48,215 nucleotides of DNA from Lachnospiraceae bacterium (GTDB lineage Bacteria; Bacillota; Clostridia; Lachnospirales; Lachnospiraceae): NCBI GenBank assembly GCA_030524635.1, contig JAUNGG010000031.1, positions 1 through 48,215 on the forward strand, read 5' to 3'. The position numbers and the translations under genes are program-made. Below, piece by piece: positions 15,081 through 23,504 of the stretch. Numbering within the stretch: position 1 is the first letter of the stretch; every line of letters starts with the position of its first letter. The notes below the pieces were generated by a model. It searched no databases. It was not told where the DNA came from and saw nothing but the letters and a program-made list of their open reading frames with translations.

Positions 15081-16001
15081 ATGAGACACTTACTCAACCC
15101 ATTAGACTTTACTGTGGAAGAGATTGATGAGCTGCTGGCAGTCGCCGGTGACATCGAAAAAAATCCTTCCAAATATGCACATGTTTGTGACGGCAAAAAG
15201 CTGGCAACCTGTTTTTACGAACCAAGCACCAGAACCCGCCTCAGTTTCGAAGCAGCAATGCTGAATCTGGGAGGAAGCGTACTTGGTTTTTCTTCTGCTG
15301 ACTCCAGCTCTGCTGCCAAGGGTGAAAGCATTGCTGATACCATCCGGGTAATCTCCTGCTATGCCGATATTTGCGCCATGCGTCATCCCAAGGAGGGTTC
15401 AGCCTTAGTAGCTTCTTTACATTCCGGTATTCCGGTGATCAATGCCGGCGACGGCGGTCATCAGCATCCTACCCAGACCCTGACGGACCTGCTTACCATT
15501 CACTCCTTAAAAGGACGTCTGGACAACTTAACCGTGGGCTTATGCGGCGACTTAAAGTTCGGCCGTACCGTTCATTCCCTGATCAATGCCCTGGTCCGCT
15601 ATCCCAACATTAAATTCGTTCTGATCTCCCCGCCGGAGCTGCGGGTGCCGGAGTACATCCGTGAGGACGTTTTAAAAGCAAATAATATTGAATTTAAGGA
15701 ATTAGGCAATCTGGATGAAGCGCTTCCGGAGCTGGATATCCTTTATATGACCCGTGTTCAGAAGGAACGCTTCTTCAACGAGGAGGATTACATCCGCTTA
15801 AAGGACTGCTATATCTTAACTCCTAAGAAGATGAAGCTGGCGAAACCGGATATGTTCATCCTGCATCCCCTTCCCCGTGTCAATGAGATCTCGGTTGAGG
15901 TGGACAAGGACCCGAGAGCAGCCTACTTTAAGCAGGCCCAGTACGGTGTTTACGTTCGTATGGCCCTGATCATGAAATTACTGGAGGTATCGCCATGTTA
16001 A
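15081..16001 (+). CDS. pyrB: Aspartate carbamoyltransferase catalytic subunit
   Basis: The 306-residue enzyme joins carbamoyl phosphate and aspartate to carbamoyl aspartate, the first committed step of pyrimidine synthesis. The carbamoyl-phosphate loop STRTRLSFE lies at residues 49-57. HPTQTLTDL and the aspartate-binding region [13 protein letters not shown] also match, with HPLPR near residue 262. The length equals that of E. coli PyrB. ATG at 15081 follows AAGGAGG, so a TTG seven codons upstream is rejected. The next gene, encoding the regulatory chain, overlaps by 7 bases, so a PyrB-PyrI dodecamer with allosteric control is expected. Confidence 0.96.
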   Translation: MRHLLNPLDFTVEEIDELLAVAGDIEKNPSKYAHVCDGKKLATCFYEPSTRTRLSFEAAMLNLGGSVLGFSSADSSSAAKGESIADTIRVISCYADICAMRHPKEGSALVASLHSGIPVINAGDGGHQHPTQTLTDLLTIHSLKGRLDNLTVGLCGDLKFGRTVHSLINALVRYPNIKFVLISPPELRVPEYIREDVLKANNIEFKELGNLDEALPELDILYMTRVQKERFFNEEDYIRLKDCYILTPKKMKLAKPDMFILHPLPRVNEISVEVDKDPRAAYFKQAQYGVYVRMALIMKLLEVSPC

Positions 16002-16426
16002 ATATCAGCGGATTAAAAGAAGGTATCGTATTAGACCACATTGAGGCTGGAAAAAGCCTGGACATCTACTACCACTTAGGTCTGGACAAGCTGGACTGCC
16101 AGGTAGCTATCATTAAGAATGCCAGAAGCAATAAGATGGGCCGGAAGGATATTATCAAGATCGAGGGCGGCCTGGACGTGATCGATTTAAAGGTGCTGGG
16201 CTACATCGACCACAACATCACCGTGAATATTATCCGAGACAATGTGATCGTGGAAAAGAGAGTGTTAAAGCTGCCGAAAAAGATCACCAATGTGATCCAC
16301 TGCAAGAATCCCCGCTGCATCACCTCCATCGAGCAGGAGCTACCGGATGTGTTCTACCTGGCTGATGAGAAGACGGAGACCTACCGCTGCATGTACTGCG
16401 AAGAGAAGTACAGCGGAAAGATCTGA
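15995..16426 (+). CDS. pyrI: Aspartate carbamoyltransferase regulatory subunit
   Basis: The 143-residue protein has an N-terminal nucleotide-binding domain (about 1-95) and a C-terminal zinc domain. The four cysteines are at 103, 108, 132 and 135 (CKNPRC and CMYC). Zinc is needed to contact PyrB. It overlaps pyrB by 7 bases and ends before a bidirectional terminator. PyrI is frequent in archaea, enterobacteria and clostridia, and its presence fits the assignment. Nucleotides such as CTP and ATP are the usual effectors. Confidence 0.95.
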   Translation: MLNISGLKEGIVLDHIEAGKSLDIYYHLGLDKLDCQVAIIKNARSNKMGRKDIIKIEGGLDVIDLKVLGYIDHNITVNIIRDNVIVEKRVLKLPKKITNVIHCKNPRCITSIEQELPDVFYLADEKTETYRCMYCEEKYSGKI

Positions 16427-16485
16427 TTTCCGTTCCGTTTGCAGCACTTGCTGTTTCTCAATCACGGAATACGTTCTCACATGGA

Positions 16486-16524
16486 AGAAGGCTGACGCTT
16501 TGATATGCATCAGCCTTCTTTCTT
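16486..16524. terminator. Bidirectional intrinsic terminator between pyrI and the GH53 gene
   Basis: A perfect 10-bp inverted repeat (16486-16495 / 16510-16519) is followed by TTCTT on the plus strand. It separates convergent operons. Confidence 0.75.
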
Positions 16525-16531
16525 ATCACGT

Positions 16532-17521
16532 TCACAGAGAATAAGCTTTCAGTGCCTTATTGTACTGCAGCGTCTTGCTTCCTACCAGCTTCGCCGCACA
16601 TAATGGATACCGATCCGGCAAGATCTCTGCTGTTCCTTCCGGTTCCCAGTAGAAGATTCCCAGTTCTTCCTGATCCATTTCTCTCATAGCGGCAATGGCA
16701 TCCTGCATGATCTGATAGCTGCCTTCCTCATCGTAATCCAGGCCGCCGATTTCCGTGATCATCACAGGCTTGTGATATTCCTCTGAATATCGCTTCAACC
16801 AGCCGGCAAGCAGCTCTTTGCTGCTTTCAACCTTCTCCCAATAAGGATAGTAGGAGAATCCCATGATATCGGTCTTGCCGTTATTTGCAAAGAAGTTCTT
16901 CCAAAACGGTTCACACAGCTCCTCATTGCAAACGGATGCCAAATGTGTGATCACCTGACAATCCGGGCAAATTTCTTTGACTGCGTCATACCCAGAATTT
17001 AAGAAACGCACCAGGGCTTTCGGCGCCTCTTTCAGGCTGCCCTTAGGCCACATAATTCCGTTGTTGATCTCATTTCCCACCTGAACCCATTCTGGAACGA
17101 TATCATGATCTGCTAATAACTGCAGCACTTCTTTGGTGTGTTCATAGACTCTTTTTTCCAGTTGATCCTCACTGTCGTTCTTCCACTCCTCTGGTATATC
17201 CTGAACTAAAGGATCTGCAAAATGGTCACTGTAATGAAAGTCAATCATCAGCTTCATGCCCTGCTTCTTGACCCGTTTTGCCATCTGGAGCAGGCTTTGT
17301 GCATCACAGAATCCTAACATTACCTTCTCATCTTCCCGCTTCATCCAGAAAGCTTCTTTCGGTGGATTCACAAATACACGCAGGCGCACCGCATTGACTC
17401 CCAATTTCTCCGATATCTGCAATAGATCTGCTTCATTTCCATTATCATCCAGCCAGTGATATCCCATAGATTCAAGCTGGGTAACCCAGCCAAGATCCAC
17501 ACCATATATCATCTTCTTCAT
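16532..17521 (-). CDS. GH53 arabinogalactan endo-beta-1,4-galactanase, no signal peptide
   Basis: The 329-residue protein is a single GH53 TIM barrel: GVDLGWVTQLE at the start, VRLRVFVNP near 45-53, DFHYSDHFADP near 94-104, acid/base Glu151 in VGNEINNG, SYYPYW near 223-228 and nucleophile Glu257 in MITEIGG. It cleaves beta-1,4-galactan. Known GH53 enzymes are mostly exported, but here the chain starts MKKMIYGVDLG with no signal sequence, so it should act inside the cell on imported galacto-oligosaccharides. AGGAG lies 8 bases before the ATG. It ends the minus-strand galactan operon, 11 bases after the zinc-ribbon gene. Confidence 0.92.
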   Translation of the reverse strand: MKKMIYGVDLGWVTQLESMGYHWLDDNGNEADLLQISEKLGVNAVRLRVFVNPPKEAFWMKREDEKVMLGFCDAQSLLQMAKRVKKQGMKLMIDFHYSDHFADPLVQDIPEEWKNDSEDQLEKRVYEHTKEVLQLLADHDIVPEWVQVGNEINNGIMWPKGSLKEAPKALVRFLNSGYDAVKEICPDCQVITHLASVCNEELCEPFWKNFFANNGKTDIMGFSYYPYWEKVESSKELLAGWLKRYSEEYHKPVMITEIGGLDYDEEGSYQIMQDAIAAMREMDQEELGIFYWEPEGTAEILPDRYPLCAAKLVGSKTLQYNKALKAYSL

Positions 17522-17532
17522 ATCGTGATCTC

Positions 17533-17751
17533 CTAGTCAAAATCAAATTTGGTATATCTGGTGTGCATTGCCTTGTATTTGATTCTTACCATCTCATTTC
17601 CCGCCAGGACGTCTTCTTCCTTGCCCGTATACTGACAACGCAGGCAATAATACTCATCTTTTTCTTGATCGTAGAACATATCAATATCCAGATCTCTCAT
17701 GAAGCAAGACGGACACCTGTAATTTAATTTGCCTTTTCTAGCTTGAGCCAT
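17533..17751 (-). CDS. 72-residue zinc-ribbon protein in the galactan operon
   Basis: Two CxxC pairs (Cys13/16 and Cys36/39) with a short beta hairpin between them form a zinc ribbon. The C-terminal part is basic and aromatic. AAGGAGG lies 10 bases before the ATG, and the gene overlaps the end of the preceding 610-residue gene by 28 bases, so it is a real translated operon member. Zinc ribbons of this size often bind nucleic acid or a partner protein. The job inside a sugar-degradation operon is unknown. It could be a small regulator or an accessory factor for its neighbour. Confidence 0.75.
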   Translation of the reverse strand: MAQARKGKLNYRCPSCFMRDLDIDMFYDQEKDEYYCLRCQYTGKEEDVLAGNEMVRIKYKAMHTRYTKFDFD

Positions 17752-19556
17752 GTTGTAAAGACCTCCTTATCTGATACTTTCTTCTTATAGCCTAATGTAA
17801 ACATCGGAGAAAATGCATATCCCTCCCGGATATATCCCTCTCCTCCCTCAGATGCTTCCATTGACACCTTCGTCTCGATGGCAGGAATCACTGCTGATAC
17901 TGCCTTTGCATCTGCAAGACTTTCCTCTCTGCACTTATATTCGTATATGATCTCCTTCGGATTGTCTCCCTCACACCGCAAAACAATACCGCTCATATCC
18001 TCCGGGTACTCGGTAGTTCCATAGCAGGCTACCATATATTCCTGAATCTCTACCTGTGCCTTGGGGTTGCTCATCTCAAGAATCTTCCGCTCAATGCGGA
18101 TGGTACCGGTTCCTTCCTCAAAGAATAATCTGGTCTGCAGCTTTACCGTCAAATCATAGAATTCAATGTCAACCGGATCCAGCGTCAGGATTCTGGTATT
18201 TCCCTCCTGGGAGAAATGCGCCTTTGTACGGCACAGACACAGATCCACTTCCTCCCCTTCATAGCAGATCTTGGCGCTGCGGATGGTACCCTCTCCTGCG
18301 TAATGCGTGAAATATCCTGCCCGGTATTTCTCCTGGATCAGGAACGGATAGGATGCATCCTGTACATGCTTGGTTCCGATACCCACCTCCCATTTCAGCT
18401 TCGCTGCATAAGGACGAAGATCAAAGATCGCGCCGCCCTGATCCATGTTAACACCAGCCCGCATATACGGATCGGTGTACCAGAACAGCTGCTTTTTCGA
18501 ACCGTAGAGAATATCTCTCCACAGTGCACATTCCGGCTCTGTATAGGTTTTCTTCTTACGGTAATAATCTGCAAATTCTGACATCGTCATGTCGATCAGC
18601 TTGCCTTCCTTCTTCAGATTACCGTAATATCTGCACCCATCGGAATAAGATTTCAGGAGAAGTTCATATGGTGCCTCCCAACGTCCCATCTTATTCATCC
18701 AGCCTGGTCCTACAAACATCATGTTATAAGCATAACCGTTGTTATATTTTTCCTGTGCCCGATACTGGTCGATCAAGTTGTACAGATATGGGAATTCCCA
18801 TGTTTTGGAATCATAGATCATGCCTCGAAGCACATTCTGCGGATGGGTTCCAAAATTGGAACCATTGCCGTCATAGCAAGCCAAAAGATCTCTGGAAAGA
18901 TGAGGAATTGCCACAATTCCGCTGTCCTCCGCCTCATTTGCCGCCGGTGCATGAGTATTCTGCTTCGATGGGATCCACGGTGCCCATGGGCCTCCGTCAA
19001 ACAGGGTATACCATGAATTGTTGCATGTATGGTAAGCCTTCGGTCCCTCCTCCCAGCAGGTAGCAATCGCACACTTAACGGAAGGGTATTTTTCCTTGAT
19101 ATAATTAGTAAGTTCTGCATCCATATAATAAGAACCTGTAGACTCCGGATAAAAGCCGAAGATATCATGGAATTTGCCGAACACATCGTCTACGATTGTC
19201 TTTTTATCCTCCATGGAAAACATCCAGATACAAAAGTCTTTTGTCTTGTATTTCTCACGAAACTCTTCGCAGGGCAATCCTAATAAAGATAAGGCGATCT
19301 CATCGCCATACACTTCATGATCATGCTTCGCAATCGCAACCGCTTCTTCATTGAAAAGAGCTGCATATGTCATATGAATGGTGACTTTTAAGCCGTTTTC
19401 ATGGGCAAGTCTCTGCTGTGTCTTGAAGATATCCAATGATTCTGTAAGCAGCTTCTTATTTCCGATATCCTCTTCTTTCCCATGCCCGGTTACGGTAGCA
19501 GAATACTCTGGAACCATCTCCGGTCTATGAATTACATTCAAAATGAATTCTCCCAT
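17724..19556 (-). CDS. Uncharacterised protein of the galactan locus, carbohydrate-enzyme-like
   Basis: The 610-residue protein has no signal peptide and no membrane helix, so it is cytoplasmic. The N-terminal half (about 1-330) reads like a distorted (beta/alpha) barrel of the polysaccharide-deacetylase / GH57 / GH38 type. It has VTIHMTYAAL (57-66), HDHEVYGDEIALSLLG (78-93), an ESTGSYYMD loop (138-146), and a tryptophan- and glycine-rich loop GGPWAPWIP (188-196). The C-terminal half is beta-rich, like the accessory domain of a glycosidase or lyase. The position between sugar importer and GH53 genes supports a role in oligosaccharide breakdown. Catalytic residues cannot be named. ATG at 19556 follows GGAG and AGGAAG. 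Confidence 0.7.
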   Translation of the reverse strand: MGEFILNVIHRPEMVPEYSATVTGHGKEEDIGNKKLLTESLDIFKTQQRLAHENGLKVTIHMTYAALFNEEAVAIAKHDHEVYGDEIALSLLGLPCEEFREKYKTKDFCIWMFSMEDKKTIVDDVFGKFHDIFGFYPESTGSYYMDAELTNYIKEKYPSVKCAIATCWEEGPKAYHTCNNSWYTLFDGGPWAPWIPSKQNTHAPAANEAEDSGIVAIPHLSRDLLACYDGNGSNFGTHPQNVLRGMIYDSKTWEFPYLYNLIDQYRAQEKYNNGYAYNMMFVGPGWMNKMGRWEAPYELLLKSYSDGCRYYGNLKKEGKLIDMTMSEFADYYRKKKTYTEPECALWRDILYGSKKQLFWYTDPYMRAGVNMDQGGAIFDLRPYAAKLKWEVGIGTKHVQDASYPFLIQEKYRAGYFTHYAGEGTIRSAKICYEGEEVDLCLCRTKAHFSQEGNTRILTLDPVDIEFYDLTVKLQTRLFFEEGTGTIRIERKILEMSNPKAQVEIQEYMVACYGTTEYPEDMSGIVLRCEGDNPKEIIYEYKCREESLADAKAVSAVIPAIETKVSMEASEGGEGYIREGYAFSPMFTLGYKKKVSDKEVFTTWLKLEKAN

Positions 19557-19591
19557 CTTCCTTACTCCTTTCATCTATGTTGCCATTTTTA

Positions 19592-19631
19592 CATAAAAAT
19601 GTCCGGCATCCCAGCATAAGGATGCCGGACA
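19592..19631 (-). terminator. Attenuating terminator between permease and hydrolase genes
   Basis: A perfect 12-bp stem (19600-19611 / 19620-19631) is followed on the minus strand by ATTTTTATG. It lies between the second permease gene and the 610-residue protein gene, so the hydrolase genes probably receive reduced or separately controlled transcription. Confidence 0.8.
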
Positions 19632-19656
19632 AATCGCCTTGCCTATTGGTAAGGGC

Positions 19657-19677
19657 TCAGTACCCTCACAATTACAC
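19657..19677. repeat. Partial copy of the GTGAGGGTACTGA palindromic element
   Basis: The inverted equivalent of the core at 8599-8619 (CTCAGTACCCTCACA...TTAC) is found here with two or three differences, but without the full flanking palindrome. Confidence 0.45.
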
Positions 19678-19683
19678 GAATTC

Positions 19684-20514
19684 TTACTTAACAGCTCCGG
19701 TAATACCTTCTGCAAACTGCTTCTGCAGAATGAAGAATACTACCATTGTAGGAACGGAACAGAACAATACGCCTAACATTAACATACCATAATCGGTGGT
19801 ATATCCAGATGCCAGATTGGCAATCAGCATCGGCATGGTCTGGGCATTCGTATCCGTCATGATTACCTTCGGCCACAGGTAGGAATTCCATGCATTCATG
19901 AATGTGATAACTGCTGCTGCCGCATAGGTGGATTTCATCATCGGTGCATACATACGGTAGAAGATCTGGAGTTCAGTCAGACCATCAATACGTGCTGCCT
20001 CCATAACATCAATCGGGAAGTTTCTGGAGTTCTGGCGGAACATCATGATCAGGAACGGAGTTGACACAGACGGAAGGATAAAGCCCCATACGGAGTTCAA
20101 AAGTCCCATGGATGAGATCATCTTAAACAGAGGAATCATGGTTGCAACTCCCGGGATCATCATTGCCAGCAGAAGGATGCCAAATACCATATCCTTTTTC
20201 TTATCGTGATACAGCTCAAATCCATAGCCGGCCAGGGAACAAACCACCAGCGCAAGCACCGTCTGTACAATGGCGTACAGGAAGGAGTTTGCCAGAGATC
20301 CCCACAGATCCTGACCTGCGATCAGATTCTGAAAGTTCTGCATTAAATATCCGCCTGGTAAAATCTTTCCCCTTGCAACATCATAGGACTCATTCGTAGC
20401 TGCAGAAATCATCCAGTAGAACGGGAATACCGAAAGAAATGACACAATTGACAGGAAAATATAGGTCGGAATTAATCGACGCTGAATCATGCTTCTATTT
20501 TTTTTATTAGTCAC
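19684..20514 (-). CDS. Carbohydrate ABC transporter permease (MalG/CUT1 type)
   Basis: The 276-residue inner-membrane protein has six predicted helices. The EAA loop near its last third reads MEAARIDGLTELQIFYRMYAPMM and contacts the ATPase. CUT1 permeases of this length import di- and oligosaccharides. A GTG at 20514 with an AGGTGAT-like site is the likely start, giving an 8-base overlap with the first permease gene. A GTG three codons upstream is the alternative. No ATP-binding subunit is encoded nearby, so it presumably shares a general MsmK-like ATPase elsewhere. Confidence 0.92.
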   Translation of the reverse strand: MTNKKNRSMIQRRLIPTYIFLSIVSFLSVFPFYWMISAATNESYDVARGKILPGGYLMQNFQNLIAGQDLWGSLANSFLYAIVQTVLALVVCSLAGYGFELYHDKKKDMVFGILLLAMMIPGVATMIPLFKMISSMGLLNSVWGFILPSVSTPFLIMMFRQNSRNFPIDVMEAARIDGLTELQIFYRMYAPMMKSTYAAAAVITFMNAWNSYLWPKVIMTDTNAQTMPMLIANLASGYTTDYGMLMLGVLFCSVPTMVVFFILQKQFAEGITGAVK

Positions 20515-21406
20515 GTGTATCACCTACTTTCATATTGATAAATGCCAAAATACCTACCATAATGAATACAAAGAATGCCATTGCAGTCGCATATCCAAAG
20601 TTTGCAACACCAGTACCAAATGTGTTGTTGTAAATGTAGTGTGACATGGTTATGGTTGAATTTGCAGGACCGCCATTGGTCAAGTTAACCGACTCATCGA
20701 ATAACTGCAGCGTACCGTTGATGGACATGATGAATGTCATAATGATTGTCGGCCTTAAAAGCGGAACGGTAATTCCCCAGAAGGTCTGCCATCCGTTTGC
20801 TCCATCGATCTTAGCTGCTTCGTATACAGAATATTCAATATTCTGAAGACCAGCCAGGTAGAATACCATGTTGTATCCTGTCCATCTCCAGATCAATGCA
20901 ATAATGATAACGGCTTTCGCACTTGCAGGGTTGCCCAGGAAATTGTAATTCTCTGACAAAATATGTAAATTAACAAGAATCGAATTAATCAGGCCCTCGG
21001 TCGCAAATAATGACTTGAAAATCAAAGAATACGAAACCAATGCGGTTGCACATGGCAGGAATACACAGGTACGGAAAAATCCCTTCAATTTCAAATCTTT
21101 ATTATTCAGAAGCTGTGCTAACAAGATTGCCAGTACCAGCATGATCGGTACCTGGATTGCCAGATACAGGAAGGTGTTTACGATAGAACGCTGAAACAGC
21201 TTATCCGAAAACATTCTGGTATAGTTATAAAAAATCGGATCCGCCCACTGCATATTCGCACTGGAACCTGTCTTCAACGAAGTAAAAAATGCACTGATCA
21301 TTGGCCAAAAGCTCATGACCGCAATCATTAAAGTGGCTGGTGCCAAGAATAACCAACCTGCTCTTGACTGCTTCTGAAGCAGGTCCATTTCTTTTTTCTT
21401 ATTCAC
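20507..21406 (-). CDS. Carbohydrate ABC transporter permease (MalF/CUT1 type)
   Basis: The 299-residue membrane protein has six helices, the first at about residues 18-38 (AGWLFLAPATLMIAVMSFWP). The EAA motif YEAAKIDGANGWQTFWGITVPLL is close to the C-terminal third. The start is a GTG at 21406, 7 bases after AGGAGG. It pairs with the overlapping downstream permease to form the channel for a sugar bound by the upstream lipoprotein. Given the locus, galacto-oligosaccharides from beta-galactan are the likely cargo. This is inferred from neighbours. Confidence 0.92.
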   Translation of the reverse strand: MNKKKEMDLLQKQSRAGWLFLAPATLMIAVMSFWPMISAFFTSLKTGSSANMQWADPIFYNYTRMFSDKLFQRSIVNTFLYLAIQVPIMLVLAILLAQLLNNKDLKLKGFFRTCVFLPCATALVSYSLIFKSLFATEGLINSILVNLHILSENYNFLGNPASAKAVIIIALIWRWTGYNMVFYLAGLQNIEYSVYEAAKIDGANGWQTFWGITVPLLRPTIIMTFIMSINGTLQLFDESVNLTNGGPANSTITMSHYIYNNTFGTGVANFGYATAMAFFVFIMVGILAFINMKVGDTRD

Positions 21407-21426
21407 CTGGAATCCTCCTTACTGAA

Positions 21427-21461
21427 ACTTAAACGGAGAGAACGGCAAACCGCTCTCTCCG
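21427..21461 (-). terminator. Hairpin between solute-binding protein and permease genes
   Basis: CGGAGAGA / TCTCTCCG arms (21434-21441 / 21454-21461) with further inner pairing are followed by TTTAAGTTT on the minus strand. Such hairpins usually allow more binding protein than permease to be made, by partial termination or mRNA protection. Confidence 0.65.
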
Positions 21462-21483
21462 CCCGTCCCAAAATTTCTTAAAT

Positions 21484-22830
21484 TTAGTTGCCCATCTCAA
21501 AGTTCAGCTGATCTTCGGCATTCTTAAGTTCTGTCTCCAGATCACTTCCGTTGATCACATTAACGATAGCAGCTGCCAGCTGAGTACGGCAGGTATAGTG
21601 ATATGGGCTCTGCTCTACGATCTGTACATGAGTTCCCATTTCTACGATATCTGCATAAATTGGGGTATCGTTGAAGAATGCAACGCCCTCATTATAAACT
21701 TCTGACTCACCGGCTGGTGCATAGGTGGAAACAAGGCCGCCGTTCTTTAATGCGTTATCATAAGTTTCGATTGCACCTTCTCCGCCGCCGAATGTGTAAG
21801 CGAGGAAATCCTTTGCAAGGTCTGTGTTCTTGCAGTTTGCGGTAATGTAAAGGGAAGATCCGCCATTAGAAGCATATCCTTCTTTTCCGCCTTCCAGAGT
21901 AGGCATACTTGTGATCTCCCACTTTCCGTTGTTGGCTTCTACCTTCTCAATGGTTGGAATGATCCAGTTACCGTTCATAACGCCGGCAACCTGATCACCC
22001 TGGATTGCCTTATCGGTGTAATCGGACCAGCTGTTGGTAAGAAGAAGAACGCCTGCCTTAGACATATCTACGATGGTCTGAATCACCTGCTTTAATGTCT
22101 CGTTCTCTGTGATGTATGGCTTGCCATCCTTAAACTGAGATACACCCTCAGCCTGGAGCATCAGATATACAAGGTCATTTCCGTCACCATCCATACACAT
22201 CAGGTACTTGCCGGTCTTTTCTTTCACTGCTTTACCGATTTCAATGAACTCTGCCCATGAAATTCCAGTCAGATCATCGATGGTGTAACCGGCCTCTTCC
22301 AGAAGATCCACGCGGTAAGCAGTAACAACGGTACCGCCATCTACCGGAACGCCATAATGAACGCCATCGATCGTAGAATAATCCAGCTTTTCTGCTGAAA
22401 AATCATCCCATTTAACATCTGCGTCATTTACATTCTGCCATGCATCCGGATAATCTTTTACATACTGCTGAATCCAGTGATCCTGGAATAAAACGATGTC
22501 CGGCAAGGTATCATACTTACCTGCTGACGCTGCTGTTGTGATAGCAGTTTCAATATCGCTTGAGCCAGACTGCTCGCGGATATCAAGAACAAAGTCTGGA
22601 TTTACTCCTGCTTTATAAGCTTCTTCTGCTGCCTTAAGAGCCGGGATATTAAATGCCGGATCCCACGCATAAACGGTCAGCGTGTTTTCATTGCCGCTGG
22701 GAGCGCTGCTGCCGCCGCCGCTGCTGCTTCCGCCGCCATTTCCACTGTTACTGCTGCTGCTTCCTCCGCAGGCAGCCAATGATAATGTCATGGTTCCCAC
22801 AAGCAGCGTTGAAATAAGTTTTTTTCTCAT
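21484..22830 (-). CDS. Extracellular sugar-binding lipoprotein of the ABC importer
   Basis: The 448-residue protein has a lipoprotein signal ending LSLAAC (Cys21 lipidated), then a flexible Ser/Gly/Asn linker of about 25 residues and a family-1 solute-binding domain. Typical stretches are TVYAWDPAFN, VDGGTVVTAYRVDLLEEAGY, GVMNGNWIIP and a C-terminal helix pair. It is attached outside the membrane and delivers sugar to the two permeases encoded downstream. AGGAGG precedes the ATG by 9 bases. A hairpin after the gene favours its higher expression. It has its own promoter region after the AraC operon. Confidence 0.93.
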   Translation of the reverse strand: MRKKLISTLLVGTMTLSLAACGGSSSSNSGNGGGSSSGGGSSAPSGNENTLTVYAWDPAFNIPALKAAEEAYKAGVNPDFVLDIREQSGSSDIETAITTAASAGKYDTLPDIVLFQDHWIQQYVKDYPDAWQNVNDADVKWDDFSAEKLDYSTIDGVHYGVPVDGGTVVTAYRVDLLEEAGYTIDDLTGISWAEFIEIGKAVKEKTGKYLMCMDGDGNDLVYLMLQAEGVSQFKDGKPYITENETLKQVIQTIVDMSKAGVLLLTNSWSDYTDKAIQGDQVAGVMNGNWIIPTIEKVEANNGKWEITSMPTLEGGKEGYASNGGSSLYITANCKNTDLAKDFLAYTFGGGEGAIETYDNALKNGGLVSTYAPAGESEVYNEGVAFFNDTPIYADIVEMGTHVQIVEQSPYHYTCRTQLAAAIVNVINGSDLETELKNAEDQLNFEMGN

Positions 22831-22914
22831 GCCTTTAAGCCTCCTACCCTTCCCAAGAAAGTTTTATGCAATATACACAATCTATTCTTTCCTGAGAGTT
22901 ATTTTATATATACA

Positions 22915-22920
22915 ATTATA
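22915..22920 (-). promoter_or_regulatory. Candidate -10 of the binding-protein operon
   Basis: The minus strand reads TATGTATAAT, an extended -10 (TATAAT at 22915-22920). The -35 is poor, as expected for an AraC-activated promoter. The 158-base gap is very AT-rich and carries no gene. Confidence 0.45.
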
Positions 22921-22988
22921 CATATTTCGTCTCTGCATTGTGGTTATATTCAATTAAAAAACAGGCAATTTCAATTATTTATGTTATA

Positions 22989-23498
22989 TTATTCACAAAA
23001 AACTCGATCCGGATACATGCGCTTCATTGCACGAATCATATCTTCTTCCAAATCCAAAAGTAATTTAATCTTTCTTCTGTCCTCTGTAATGATCATCGTA
23101 TAGTACGGAATTTCTGGTTCATAGGAAGTATAATCATATTTGGTAATTTTTCCCATTTTATTGTTCTTCCGGTATTGGGCTACCGCCTCATGCCGGTTTG
23201 GCGCAACTACTTCCATATCTTTTAAGTTCAGCTGGTGTACCGTTTTACGGCGGCGCTTTGCATGGATCAATGCAATTGTAAAGGTATCTCCCTCCATCAC
23301 ATATTCATAATCTACAACACTGTAAGCATCATAAAGAAAATACATTCCTGACATAAGCAGTGCGAGAAACATCATTCCCCGGTCCAATATGATTCCCGCG
23401 AGCACAAACAGGATACACAGCAGGACCATTACTTTTTTTAATATTTTTGTGGACGGTTTCACCCGTTTTTGAACTTCCTTTACTATTCTGTAATTCAT
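22989..23498 (-). CDS. Small two-helix membrane protein of unknown function
   Basis: The 169-residue protein has a basic N-terminus and two adjacent membrane helices (about 20-60, the hydrophobic stretch KVMVLLCILFVLAGI to GMYFLYDAYSV). A cytoplasmic domain with beta strands and many charged residues follows. The layout resembles the DUF6106 family, from memory and not verified. The gene starts 6 bases after the second AraC gene, so it is in the regulator operon of the galactan locus. A PH-like cytoplasmic domain is a possibility. There is no evidence for transport. Confidence 0.65.
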   Translation of the reverse strand: MNYRIVKEVQKRVKPSTKILKKVMVLLCILFVLAGIILDRGMMFLALLMSGMYFLYDAYSVVDYEYVMEGDTFTIALIHAKRRRKTVHQLNLKDMEVVAPNRHEAVAQYRKNNKMGKITKYDYTSYEPEIPYYTMIITEDRRKIKLLLDLEEDMIRAMKRMYPDRVFCE

Positions 23499-23504
23499 CT
23501 TTCC

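Noticed and set aside
15102..15386. Antisense and frame-shifted frames inside pyrB, lacZ, rpoD, the protease and other long genes
   Set aside because: They are shadows of strongly supported genes, rich in Arg/Ser/His, without start signals. None has independent evidence.
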